Source: an uncultured Gemmata sp.
Lineage (GTDB): Bacteria > Planctomycetota > Planctomycetia > Gemmatales > Gemmataceae
NCBI GenBank assembly: GCA_937924775.1
Contig: CALDUT010000010.1
Span: forward strand, 186,001 to 250,000
DNA: 64,000 bases
Direction of reading: 5' to 3'
The notes beneath the pieces are model-generated. The model worked only from the letters and a program-made list of their open reading frames with translations, ran no database searches and had not been told where the DNA came from. Position numbers and translations under genes: made by a program. Below, piece after piece: positions 27,086 to 35,557 of the stretch (positions are counted from its first letter, which is position 1; each line of letters starts with the position of its first letter).

Positions 27086-28588
27086 ATGCAATTGCCCGAC
27101 GAGAATATTGAATTTCAGTTTCAACGATTGTTGGTGCCGTTGGTCGAAACGTGGTCGCCAGCAGCGGAATTGCAAAATCAGTATCTTCTCCCGCCGGAAG
27201 CCGTGGATCGCATCAAAGATGAAGCGATCCGCATTCGCGGGCAGGTGGTCGCCGAGCGGGAATTACAAAACCCTCCGTCGAAGATGCGTCCGCTGCAAGC
27301 GGGTTTCATCGACTTGCCCCAAAAACTGCTCGACGGCTACAAGCGTAAGCAAGATGCTAGTGATTTGGGTAAGATTCTCCGGTTAGCCCAACAACTCCGC
27401 GATACCGTCGATCGGGTCGTCATTTTGGGAACCGGCGGCAACTTCCTCGCACCCAAAGCCCTTTTCGACGCACTTTGCCACAGTTTTCACAATGAAATGC
27501 CGGCCAAGCTGCGGATGGGTCGGCCACGCATTTATTTCGAAGGCCACAGTGCCGACAACGATTCTTTGCAAGAACTGTTTGAGCTTTTGGAAAACACATG
27601 TGTAGACCCGGATTTGGTTGAAGAGCGCTGGGGCCTCATCGTCGTTAGCAAGTCGGGTGAAACGCTTGAAACGGCGGCGGCGTTTCGGGCCTTAAAGGCC
27701 GAGGCGACCAAATTCTATGGCCCCAAATCGGAGTTGCTACAGAAGGTAATTGTTCCCATCACCGGGGCACGCTCACGCTTACGCGATGTGTGCAAGATGG
27801 AAGGCTTCACCGATGACCAAATTTTGACCATCCCCGACGATGTCGGGGGCCGTTTCAGTGTTTTCACGGCGGCCGGGTTACTCCCCGCGGCGGTGATGGG
27901 CCTGGATGTGCGGGCAATGCTTTTGGGGGCGGCAACGATGACCCGCCGGTTCATTGAAGAACCCTTCGATCGTAACCCAGTTCTGCAACTAGCGGCCATC
28001 AACCACCTGATGTACGAACGGGGTAAGACGGTTCGTGTCCTTGCGGCTTGGTCCAAAAAATTGGAAGCGGTGGGTTGGTGGTACGATCAACTGTTGGCGG
28101 AATCGCTCGGCAAAGCCAATCGCGGGGCCACGCCTCTGACCGTGGTCTGCCCACGCGATCTGCATGGCCGCGGCCAACAATTCCAAGACGGCATCCGCGA
28201 CAAACTCATCACCAATCTGATTGTTCGGCAAGCGAAACAACCTCCGGTGATGATTGGCATGTCAGACCGGAACGAAGACGACCTGAACCAATTCAGCCGC
28301 AAAGGGCTGCCGGACCTTCTCGATGCAGCCTATAAGGGGGCCACGGAAGGGTATTGGGAAGTCGGGCGACCCACTGCGGACATCATCCTACCCCTTATTA
28401 CCGAACATACTATCGGGCAATTGCTGCAACTGCTGATGCTAGCAACAGTTGTGGAAGGCCGTTTGATGGGTACCAACCCCTACGGCCAACCGGGGGTGCA
28501 GACCTATCGGGAGAAGATGTTGGCCCACTTGAAAGCCGTGCCGAATTTACCCAAAGGAGAGGTCCGGGACGCTGCGAAAGGGATGTGA
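27086..28588 (+). CDS. pgi: Glucose-6-phosphate isomerase
   Basis: Interconverts glucose-6-phosphate and fructose-6-phosphate. SIS-domain signatures are present: VVILGTGGNFLAPKALFDAL, LIVVSKSGETLETAAAFRAL, LTIPDDVGGRFSVFTAAGLL and the C-terminal TVVEGRLMGTNPYGQPGVQ. At 500 residues it has the usual bacterial length. The ATG at 27086 has GGGG upstream and was chosen over an in-frame start 15 bases earlier. It stands head to head with apgM, so the shared promoter region may co-regulate two glycolytic steps. Confidence 0.96.
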   Translation: MQLPDENIEFQFQRLLVPLVETWSPAAELQNQYLLPPEAVDRIKDEAIRIRGQVVAERELQNPPSKMRPLQAGFIDLPQKLLDGYKRKQDASDLGKILRLAQQLRDTVDRVVILGTGGNFLAPKALFDALCHSFHNEMPAKLRMGRPRIYFEGHSADNDSLQELFELLENTCVDPDLVEERWGLIVVSKSGETLETAAAFRALKAEATKFYGPKSELLQKVIVPITGARSRLRDVCKMEGFTDDQILTIPDDVGGRFSVFTAAGLLPAAVMGLDVRAMLLGAATMTRRFIEEPFDRNPVLQLAAINHLMYERGKTVRVLAAWSKKLEAVGWWYDQLLAESLGKANRGATPLTVVCPRDLHGRGQQFQDGIRDKLITNLIVRQAKQPPVMIGMSDRNEDDLNQFSRKGLPDLLDAAYKGATEGYWEVGRPTADIILPLITEHTIGQLLQLLMLATVVEGRLMGTNPYGQPGVQTYREKMLAHLKAVPNLPKGEVRDAAKGM

Positions 28589-28823
28589 CGGCGTCACGAT
28601 TTCTGTTTGGCCGTTCGTAAATCCATACTAGAGAAGATTTTCCGTCCGAAAGTGCCGCTGCGGAGGCGAAGTAACTCTATTTCTTCGATGGCGGCGAGAA
28701 TTCCAGGAAATCCCGAGGTGGTGGTGAATATCGCTGCCGTGACTTGCCCTGATGGCAAGGGTCACGCGTTGGTAGGTCTGTCTACTCCACTTCGGCTAAC
28801 CCAAACCGAATGCGTTGACTTTT

Positions 28824-30158
28824 TCAGAACCCGCTATCGCTACCGCTGGTGGCACTGGAGAGCCCCCGATCGCGTAAAGCCTGCCGGGCGAGGACGTTGT
28901 TTTTTTCGCGGGTGCGGGTGGTGCCGGTGGCTTTCTCAAGCTTCGTCCAATAATCGATAGCACGTTCCAGCATTGTGGGTTGATCGGCGCTCAGCTTTTC
29001 GCACAGGTAGGCCAAAGTCTCTAAAACCCACGGGTCGGGTCGGTGGACCAAGAGCTTCTCAATATGCCGCAGGGGCCGATAGCAGAGGTCGTGGAAACCC
29101 AACGAATCGTAGAGCTGGTAAAGTTCGCGGAGTAAATCGGGGCTGCTGGGGCGGGCCCGGATGGCGCGTTCCAACACGTTGAAGGCTTCTTCGGGCCGGC
29201 CCGCGTTACGGAGATTCCGAGCCGTGGTGGTTTCCGGAGTATCGTACCAAAAGCGCCGCAACCAATCGCGTTGCGAACCGAGCCAACCGGCCAGACCACC
29301 CTTGGCTTCAACCGGCTGAGGATGTTGGGCCTTCAGCCAGTTGTCCAAACGTTGGGCGTTGCCCCGGAGTATCGCGATGTTGGGCAAGGCGGGCGTTTCC
29401 CCGCTGCCATCGTCCGTGGCTTCGCTAATGTCGGTTGCTGTTCCCACACTGGGCCCCGCGGGAAATTCCAACGATTGATCGTGACGCGCAAAATGGGGCA
29501 AACCTTCGGCCGGTAGAGGTGTGGGGGCGGCAATGTCGCCCGGGTGGCGGATTTCCATGCGTACCGTCAGGGGGCCGATGAGAAGTTCATCACCATCGTG
29601 GACGGAGCTGAAATGGGTAACCGGTTTACGGTTTCGTCCGATGACTTTTTTCGTGAGATTGTGAACGTACCATTGCCCACGGCACCAGGCGAGCAAGGCA
29701 TTAAGTCGCGACAACCGGGTATCCGCGAACTGGACGTGGCAAAATGACAGCCGGCCAAACAGTAAATCGTGATCGAGGGCCCGGCACTCCTCTTTGCCGT
29801 CGGGGTACTGAATGTAGGCGAAACACCCTTCAGCGGGTGGTGTATCTGGGGCGGGGGGGCTATCAGGCTGATGGCCAGGCCGCAGCAGGGTGAATTTTTC
29901 TTCACCCACCATCAGCAGATCGCCGCGTTGGGGGGTGATTCGTTGCCCGAGGCGTAACGGTTGACGGTTGTAGCTGACCGATTCATCGTCACTGAGGCCA
30001 AAGATGGTCCATCCGTTGGGGTAACGGACGGCCAACGCGGCCAGGTAGGGGCCGTCGGTCGTGCGGATGGTGGCGTGTTCCGCGGTGCCGATGAGTGTTC
30101 GCTCCGGGTGGAGTTTAACCGTTTCTCCCGTCCGCAGATGTTGCAGATGATAATCCAT
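28824..30158 (-). CDS. FHA-domain protein with helical C-terminus
   Basis: A 444-residue cytoplasmic protein. Residues about 10-95 look like a degenerate FHA domain (ERTLIGTAEHATIRTTDGPY, LRLGQRITPQRGDLLMVG). Residues about 115-205 form a better one (DHDLLFGRLSFCHVQFADTRLSRLNAL, WYVHNLT, GDELLIG), the phosphothreonine-binding fold. The C-terminal third is helical and TPR-like (GRPEEAFNVLERAIRARP, SPDLLRELYQLYDSLG). It lies just downstream of a Ser/Thr kinase on the same strand, the usual pairing of a kinase with a phosphopeptide reader. The ATG at 30158 lacks a clear Shine-Dalgarno sequence. Confidence 0.8.
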   Translation of the reverse strand: MDYHLQHLRTGETVKLHPERTLIGTAEHATIRTTDGPYLAALAVRYPNGWTIFGLSDDESVSYNRQPLRLGQRITPQRGDLLMVGEEKFTLLRPGHQPDSPPAPDTPPAEGCFAYIQYPDGKEECRALDHDLLFGRLSFCHVQFADTRLSRLNALLAWCRGQWYVHNLTKKVIGRNRKPVTHFSSVHDGDELLIGPLTVRMEIRHPGDIAAPTPLPAEGLPHFARHDQSLEFPAGPSVGTATDISEATDDGSGETPALPNIAILRGNAQRLDNWLKAQHPQPVEAKGGLAGWLGSQRDWLRRFWYDTPETTTARNLRNAGRPEEAFNVLERAIRARPSSPDLLRELYQLYDSLGFHDLCYRPLRHIEKLLVHRPDPWVLETLAYLCEKLSADQPTMLERAIDYWTKLEKATGTTRTREKNNVLARQALRDRGLSSATSGSDSGF

Positions 30159-30269
30159 GGGGGATCATCCGGGGGCGAGTCGGGGTAGCCACCGGGATCG
30201 TACTTCCAACAGTACGATACGGGGGAGGCTAAATCACTATACCTTATAGACCGCTGGGAAAGAAAATTC

Positions 30270-31670
30270 TTAGCGAAACCAGATTAGCCAAATCACCCCG
30301 AGTACGAGAAGGCCAATAACGACCAAAAACGGCGGTTGCCGAAATAATGTTGTAAGTCGTTGTGTGGCTGAAGGTTCGTGTCCGGGTACCGGCCGCAAGG
30401 CCGCAGGGAGAAAAAGTCGCTCGAGAATTGTGAAGAAAGGATGAGAGATTCGATCAACAAAGGGTTTTTCCGCCGAGCGTTGTTCTGGGTGAGTGAAACG
30501 GTCGCTTCGGGATCGCGGAGCTGGGCGGGGAGTGGCCACGGTTGTTGCCCGTTCCGCGACCATGGCTCGCTCATGAGCGGGTAGCAGTTGACGGAAGGAC
30601 CAAGCGAGCTCCGCGGCGGACCCGCGATCGGCCGGGTCTTTGCAGAGCATCTGACGAATCAGCCGTTCCACTTCATCGGGAACGTCGGAGTTGTAATCGC
30701 TGACATGCGGTACGGGGGCGTGAGTGTGGGCTTTGAGAAAGCCCATCACCTCCCGGCCTTCCACAACGTAGGGCGGCCGTCCGGTGAGAGCTTCAAACAA
30801 GGTGGCTCCCAGAGCGTACAAATCCGACTCAGGAACCGTTTCCTCCCGCCATTGCTCGGGAGCTGCGTATTCCCGCGTGCCCATGAAGATCCGCTTGGTT
30901 CCTGTTTTCACAACGACTTCCCGGGCCGGCTGCACGGCACCGAAATCCAGCAACTTGGCGTGGCCGGGCTTGGGAGCTTCACCCGGATGGGATACAAACC
31001 CGGAAACCATGATGTTGCCGGGTTTCACGTCGCGGTGAATCAGCCCGGTTCGGTGGATGATCGCGAAGCCGTCCAATAATTGAACAGCCCAACGGACCAC
31101 AACCGGCCACGGAATCCGACTCTCTTGCAGCAGTAGGCGAGCCAAATCGATGCCTTCGACGTATTCCATCGCGATGAGATACTCATCGGTCGGCTTTCCA
31201 CCGCTTTCTCGTAGCCGCTCATAGAGATAAAACCGGGCGACCGCGGGATGCTGTATCCGCATCAGGGCTTTGGCTTCCTGCTCGAAGCGTACCCTCCGGG
31301 CTTCCGAATCTTGCCGTAGCGTTTTGACCGCGACGAAGCGGTTGGGGCTTAGCTGCCGGGCTTTGTAGACCGTGCCTTGCCCACCTTGGCCTAACTGCTC
31401 AAGCAAAATGAACTGATTCAGCGCCAATCGCCGGGCCAATGATCCGCGACCCGTTTCATACCACTCGGCGATCGCTTGGCGTTGATAGTCGGTCAGTCCG
31501 GGAGGCTGTGGCGAAGTCTCCTTCGTCCACCATTCTGGTGGCTCCGCGGTCAGCGCATCGAGAATTGCTGGCAAGTTACCAGGGTTGGCTTGGGCCAGCC
31601 GTTGCCAGCGTTGAGCGGAAACGATGCGTTGGCTGATCAGAATTTGTCCCAAGTCGGCGAGTGTGGGCAT
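30270..31670 (-). CDS. Ser/Thr protein kinase, tail-anchored
   Basis: Hanks-type kinase of 466 residues. An N-terminal extension of about 90 residues (LADLGQILISQRIVSAQRWQ) precedes the kinase domain: glycine loop LGQGGQGTVYKAR, catalytic loop HRDVKPGNIM, LLDFGAVQ, and GTREYAAPEQW in the activation segment. After an Arg/Pro-rich linker it ends in a single hydrophobic helix (FLVVIGLLVLGVIWLIWF), so it is anchored by its C-terminus with no extracellular sensor. The ATG at 31670 was chosen because it starts the structured extension; the frame is open further up. Probably acts with the FHA protein downstream. Confidence 0.88.
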   Translation of the reverse strand: MPTLADLGQILISQRIVSAQRWQRLAQANPGNLPAILDALTAEPPEWWTKETSPQPPGLTDYQRQAIAEWYETGRGSLARRLALNQFILLEQLGQGGQGTVYKARQLSPNRFVAVKTLRQDSEARRVRFEQEAKALMRIQHPAVARFYLYERLRESGGKPTDEYLIAMEYVEGIDLARLLLQESRIPWPVVVRWAVQLLDGFAIIHRTGLIHRDVKPGNIMVSGFVSHPGEAPKPGHAKLLDFGAVQPAREVVVKTGTKRIFMGTREYAAPEQWREETVPESDLYALGATLFEALTGRPPYVVEGREVMGFLKAHTHAPVPHVSDYNSDVPDEVERLIRQMLCKDPADRGSAAELAWSFRQLLPAHERAMVAERATTVATPRPAPRSRSDRFTHPEQRSAEKPFVDRISHPFFTILERLFLPAALRPVPGHEPSATQRLTTLFRQPPFLVVIGLLVLGVIWLIWFR

Positions 31671-31936
31671 CGCGGCAAGCACCGGATGATAAAGGGCGGA
31701 TGTGGGATATTGTCTGGCGTTTGGCGGAAATGCCAAGCGATTCTGCAATGGGATGATTGTAGGTCTTAAAGGACTTTGATAATTGATGGTGTGGTTTCGA
31801 GGGGGCGAGTTCACCACGGATATTGTCAGTGAGTGAAGGTCCCTACCAGGGCGGGCAGCCTGTCCAATTCAACCACCGCGAAGTGGGGGCTAGGCCGTGG
31901 GGAAGTCCATGTGCCGAAGAAGTTTTCCCCCGGCTT

Positions 31937-33040
31937 TCATTGGACCAGTTGAACGAAGAAGTACATCAAGCCGGCCCAGGCCACCAGCAGGCCCACGCCC
32001 GATGCACGATTGAACGTTGTAAATGGTATGGTGGTACCCATCTCCGGTGGAGGGAGGGAGATGCTGGGGTATTCCGGTTGCCACGATGAGGTGGATACAA
32101 TTCGCGTTCGGCTCTGCCACAATGCCCAACTGCCAAATCCCACGACAGCGAACGCCAACAAGTACCCGAATAGTGGCGGAAACGCGGCCAGTGTGGGCGG
32201 GGGAACCTTCAGTTCGAGCAATACACCCAGTCCGTTGTTACACGCGTGCAGCACAACTGGTGGCCAGATACTGCGGGTGGCCAAGTAGACCCCGTGCAGA
32301 TACGCCCCCATGAGTGTGAAGATGAGCAGTTGAATTGGGTCGGCGTGCATCACAGCGAATAACACGGAGGTGAGGAACACCCCGGCGGCCATGCCGTAGC
32401 GGGCGCACAAGCCCCGACCCACAAAGCCCCGGCACCAGAACTCCTCCACCACCCCCGGACCGATCGCCACCGCCAAAAGCGTCAGGGGCCATGGGAACGA
32501 CCCGAATAAACTGTGGATAATCCGCGACAAGGATTGCGGCTGCAGCCCCGTCTGCCCCAGAAACAGTGTGTGTATGCCATCGGCCGCGACCATGAACCCG
32601 GGGGCCATCAGCACAACCAGTAACAAATGCCCTGTGGCTGGCCAGCGGACCCCCAGTTGGCGTTTCCAGGTTGGGCCGATGCGCCGGGGCAGAACGAGCA
32701 GCACCAAGCCGAATGCCGCGACTTGGGCGGTCAGGATTCCCCACGCCAGCGAATACCCAAATTCTTCAGGGATAAGATGTTGCGCTGCTTCTGAATCCGA
32801 CTGGGAGGCTGCAGAAAAGCCCTGGAGTTGATCTTCAATGAACTGGCCGGGATTGTCGACGCGAAGAGCTAATAAACCCATCACAATCGTGGTCCCGATC
32901 GCGGCGGCGGCCACTTGCGTCATCACGAAGATCAGACACCAAACGATCGCCTCTCCCAGACCCGGGCGCGGACGCGGAACCCTTGTCACACTCGGTTCGA
33001 TCCGCACAACCAATGGCGGCTCGTAGTTTGCATCATTCAT
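31937..33040 (-). CDS. CPBP-family intramembrane metalloprotease
   Basis: Membrane protease of the CPBP (CAAX protease and bacteriocin-processing) family with about eight hydrophobic segments. Motif 1 is VVEEFWCRGFVGR (EExxxR), motif 2 is FAVMHADPIQ (FxxxH) and motif 3 is VVLHACNNG (HxxxN), so all catalytic elements are present. The start is uncertain: ATG at 33040 is used, but the frame is open upstream through a 39-bp direct repeat to the preceding stop, and GTG at 33109 could add 23 residues. It sits between the ExbD genes and the kinase; a role in envelope protein processing or self-immunity is guesswork. Confidence 0.85.
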   Translation of the reverse strand: MNDANYEPPLVVRIEPSVTRVPRPRPGLGEAIVWCLIFVMTQVAAAAIGTTIVMGLLALRVDNPGQFIEDQLQGFSAASQSDSEAAQHLIPEEFGYSLAWGILTAQVAAFGLVLLVLPRRIGPTWKRQLGVRWPATGHLLLVVLMAPGFMVAADGIHTLFLGQTGLQPQSLSRIIHSLFGSFPWPLTLLAVAIGPGVVEEFWCRGFVGRGLCARYGMAAGVFLTSVLFAVMHADPIQLLIFTLMGAYLHGVYLATRSIWPPVVLHACNNGLGVLLELKVPPPTLAAFPPLFGYLLAFAVVGFGSWALWQSRTRIVSTSSWQPEYPSISLPPPEMGTTIPFTTFNRASGVGLLVAWAGLMYFFVQLVQ

Positions 33041-33044
33041 AGGT

Positions 33045-33158
33045 CGGTTTCTGAGGGGAATGTTGGCTAACTCGCTTTGCTGGACGATCACACCATCAGC
33101 ATCGACCACGATCGGCTGACGGTTTCCGAGGGGCTTATTGGGTAACTTGCTTTGCCGG
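33045..33158. repeat. 39-bp imperfect direct repeat, 75-bp period
   Basis: Copies at 33045-33083 and 33120-33158 share CGGTTT, GAGGGG and GCTTTGC blocks with about seven mismatches. They lie between exbD and the CPBP gene. The period is 25 codons and both copies read in the same open frame as the CPBP protein (QSKLPNKPLGNR and QSELANIPLRNR), so they may code for a duplicated N-terminal segment. Confidence 0.6.
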
Positions 33159-33163
33159 TGGGA

Positions 33164-33793
33164 TTATTTATTCTTTTGGTTATTGATAATGTTGTGAATT
33201 TTGTTGCCTTTCGCAGCGTCCAGAATGGCCGTTTCGATGCCCCATGGGACGTATTCGTCAATGTCCATGACCATCTCTTTGCGTCCAGTGGTGTTGATGA
33301 GCTGTTCCATCTCCTTGTACAGTCGTTCGAGTGGCACTTCTTTGAGAGAATTCAGCACACCGATGCGAATGACCGGTTTATCCCCCTCCATTTTGGCCGT
33401 AACGACAAAAACTTTGTCTTGCAAATCCTTTATTTGCACTTCCGGAACGCCTTTATCTTCCGCGCTATCTTCGGGCACTTCGATGGCACGTTCCAAAGAA
33501 GCGTACGTGATGGTGAGAATGAAAAAGATGAGCAATACCAAGCAAACGTCGATGAGGGGGTTCATGTCGAGGTGAGTTTCGTCGGGGCCTTCCCCGACGG
33601 GGGGCTCATATTCCACTACCGCTTCCGCAAAGGTCGGGTGCTGTTCGAAGGATTGCCATACGCTTTCACCAGGCCCACGCACTTCATCGGTGGGTGCGAA
33701 ATGACCATCGCGGAGGGCTTGGTGAATTTGTTCTGGGCTGGAGAATTGATAGGCTTCGGCGGAACCTTCTTTCCGCACACTCCACGTGGGCAT
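33164..33793 (-). CDS. ExbD/TolR protein with N-terminal GYF_2-like domain
   Basis: A 209-residue subunit of a proton-driven ExbB/ExbD (TolQR/MotAB) system. The membrane helix begins HLDMNPLIDVCLVLLIFFIL, with the essential Asp of the family, followed by a periplasmic domain of about 110 residues. Before it lie about 70 residues (TWSVRKEGSAEAYQFSSPEQ, GHFAPTDEVRGPGESVW) that resemble the GYF_2/DUF4339 fold. GGAG precedes the ATG. Second of two ExbD genes directly downstream of an ExbB-like gene, suggesting a hetero-dimeric D subunit. Confidence 0.87.
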   Translation of the reverse strand: MPTWSVRKEGSAEAYQFSSPEQIHQALRDGHFAPTDEVRGPGESVWQSFEQHPTFAEAVVEYEPPVGEGPDETHLDMNPLIDVCLVLLIFFILTITYASLERAIEVPEDSAEDKGVPEVQIKDLQDKVFVVTAKMEGDKPVIRIGVLNSLKEVPLERLYKEMEQLINTTGRKEMVMDIDEYVPWGIETAILDAAKGNKIHNIINNQKNK

Positions 33794-33805
33794 AATGCGG
33801 CTCCA

Positions 33806-34618
33806 TCATGGGGCTTCCGGGGCTTCGACCACCGTGGCCACCGTGTTACTGATTTTGCCTTTTTTCCGAAAATCTTCGAGATCGCGGCGCAGTTCGTACA
33901 CCCATTTCCGCGGGAGGTCTTTTTGGCAGGCGATGCGAACTTCTGGGGGGGTGGTGTAGTCGCTCAATACCGAGGTGAGCGCATTGAGGACCTCCCCGGG
34001 TGAGCGGAGGTCGTCTTGCCCCGGTTGTGGGGGAGAATTCCCAACACGGATCGCGTAGTGAATGTCTTCTGACGAGGTTTTTTCAATGGTGATGGTGATC
34101 GCGTTGGGGTCGGCGGTCAATTCGCCGGCGAAGCGCATTTCAGGAACATCCACGGGGGCCAAGGCCCCTGCGGCTTGAATCATGATGAAAAATACGAGCA
34201 AGACCATACTAATGTCGATGAGTGGGATCATATCCACTTCCTCATCGTCTTCAATGCGTTGGATGCTCGCTCCGCTTTCCGGCTCGGGGAGTTCCGCAAC
34301 CAAAGTCTTGACAGATTCAGCACTTAGAGCCGTTTGCCGTGCGGCTGCGAATCCAAAAGGCCGTGGCGCGGGAACCGGCTCGGCCTCCGGGCGTGTCAGC
34401 GTGACGCCGCTTGGCCGCGGCAGATAGTCTGCTAGCAACGGGTGGTCGCGGATCAGCTCCCACTCCGCAGCGGACCCACCCGCGGGGCGGACGCGGTCGG
34501 TTTCCGCTAGGCGGCCTTCTTGCGTCCAATCAGCGACGACGGTGTAAGGCACCGATTTGTACACGGTATTAGACGCGACAAGCCAAACATCCAAAACTTT
34601 TGGCGGTTTGCGCGGCAT
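33806..34618 (-). CDS. ExbD/TolR protein with N-terminal extension
   Basis: A 270-residue ExbD/TolR homologue. The helix EEVDMIPLIDISMVLLVFFIM contains the conserved Asp, and the periplasmic part includes MRFAGELTADPNAITITIEK. The N-terminal 65 residues (VLDVWLVASNTVYKSVPYTV, GRLAETDRVRPAGGSAAEW) resemble the same GYF_2-like domain as in the next gene, followed by a Pro-rich linker. The ATG at 34618 lies past the upstream stop; an in-frame GTG at 34675 directly after the ExbB stop is the alternative. With its neighbours it probably forms one energised inner-membrane complex. Confidence 0.85.
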   Translation of the reverse strand: MPRKPPKVLDVWLVASNTVYKSVPYTVVADWTQEGRLAETDRVRPAGGSAAEWELIRDHPLLADYLPRPSGVTLTRPEAEPVPAPRPFGFAAARQTALSAESVKTLVAELPEPESGASIQRIEDDEEVDMIPLIDISMVLLVFFIMIQAAGALAPVDVPEMRFAGELTADPNAITITIEKTSSEDIHYAIRVGNSPPQPGQDDLRSPGEVLNALTSVLSDYTTPPEVRIACQKDLPRKWVYELRRDLEDFRKKGKISNTVATVVEAPEAP

Positions 34619-34675
34619 TTTCGGCTCACAGACAGGACGAAGCCATGCTGACAGGATCCCGGCACCTGAACTCAC

Positions 34676-35386
34676 CTAACGCGCAAGCTTTCGCGGTGGT
34701 CGTGATTCCCGATCGTCTTCCTCCTCAGCGGGCATGTCCAACAATTTGGGATCTTTCTTGTAATTGGTGACCAAGGTGATGAGCTTTTGCGACGCGATTT
34801 TGACTTTCACTTGAAACTTCGCGATCCAGTCCTTGAACAGGACATGCATAAAGACCAAAGGAATCGCGGTAAAAAGCCCCATGGCCGTAGCAAAGAGGGC
34901 CAAACCAATCTTCGAGGCATGACCGCCGATTTCTTTAGCCTTGCCCGTCGAGGCTTGCTCCCCGATGGCGTTGAAGGTGTTGATCATCGAAATGACGGTG
35001 AAAAACAGGCCCACCATCGTGGCGATCTTGGCCACGGCCAGAATCGGGGCTAGCAGAAAGTGCAGCCGGGGCAAGATTTCCAGTTCGTTTTCATTGGCCA
35101 TACTCCGCCGCATGGCCGCTGCGCCCTGATCGGCCGCTTCCAACCCGGCGACGAATAGCCGGCTGGGGATCAGCCCTTTTTCCTCCTTACAGAATGCGAT
35201 AGCTGGCTTGATGCCGCCCTTCCGCAAGACTTGTTGAAATGCGGGCAGGAAATCGTCCATGTCGGTATCGGCGCTGCGGTTGAGCAGCCACCGCCAAATC
35301 ACCATGGCCGCGGCAATCAAGGACATCATCACCAACGGGATGGAGAAATACCATTCCAGAATGAAAAAGTCGTAAACCGCTTTCAT
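34676..35386 (-). CDS. MotA/TolQ/ExbB proton channel family protein
   Basis: A 236-residue three-helix inner-membrane protein. The first helix is at residues about 10-35; the second and third (LLAPILAVAKIATMVGLFFTVI and ASKIGLALFATAMGLFTAIPLV) carry the family signature. It forms a proton channel with ExbD-type partners and uses proton motive force to drive an envelope process such as TonB-type transport or cell-wall work. AGGTG precedes the ATG. First gene of a - strand run that continues with two exbD genes, a CPBP protease, a kinase and an FHA gene. Confidence 0.92.
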   Translation of the reverse strand: MKAVYDFFILEWYFSIPLVMMSLIAAAMVIWRWLLNRSADTDMDDFLPAFQQVLRKGGIKPAIAFCKEEKGLIPSRLFVAGLEAADQGAAAMRRSMANENELEILPRLHFLLAPILAVAKIATMVGLFFTVISMINTFNAIGEQASTGKAKEIGGHASKIGLALFATAMGLFTAIPLVFMHVLFKDWIAKFQVKVKIASQKLITLVTNYKKDPKLLDMPAEEEDDRESRPPRKLAR

Positions 35387-35557
35387 GCGGATTCACCTGA
35401 CGGGTGCTGAGAATCTGAGAACGGCCCTTATAAGTACGATTATCAACCTCCGCGCCAGTCTGCAACCGCGGCCCGACAGTCATGAGATGCCATCGCCAGC
35501 GACGGCATCTCCTCGGGAGTAACACGCCCCCTTGCATACGGCTGATTCGGGGCTAGG

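Noticed and set aside
28738-28766. Hairpin CGTGACTTGCC/GGCAAGGGTCACG after pgi
   Set aside because: It has a two-base bulge and no T-tract and lies 150 bases after the stop, so a terminator call is weak.
28607-28960. 117-codon + strand frame after pgi
   Set aside because: Its second half is antisense to the FHA gene and it has no family resemblance.
33152-34003. 283-codon + strand frame
   Set aside because: Antisense to both exbD genes, which carry clear family motifs.
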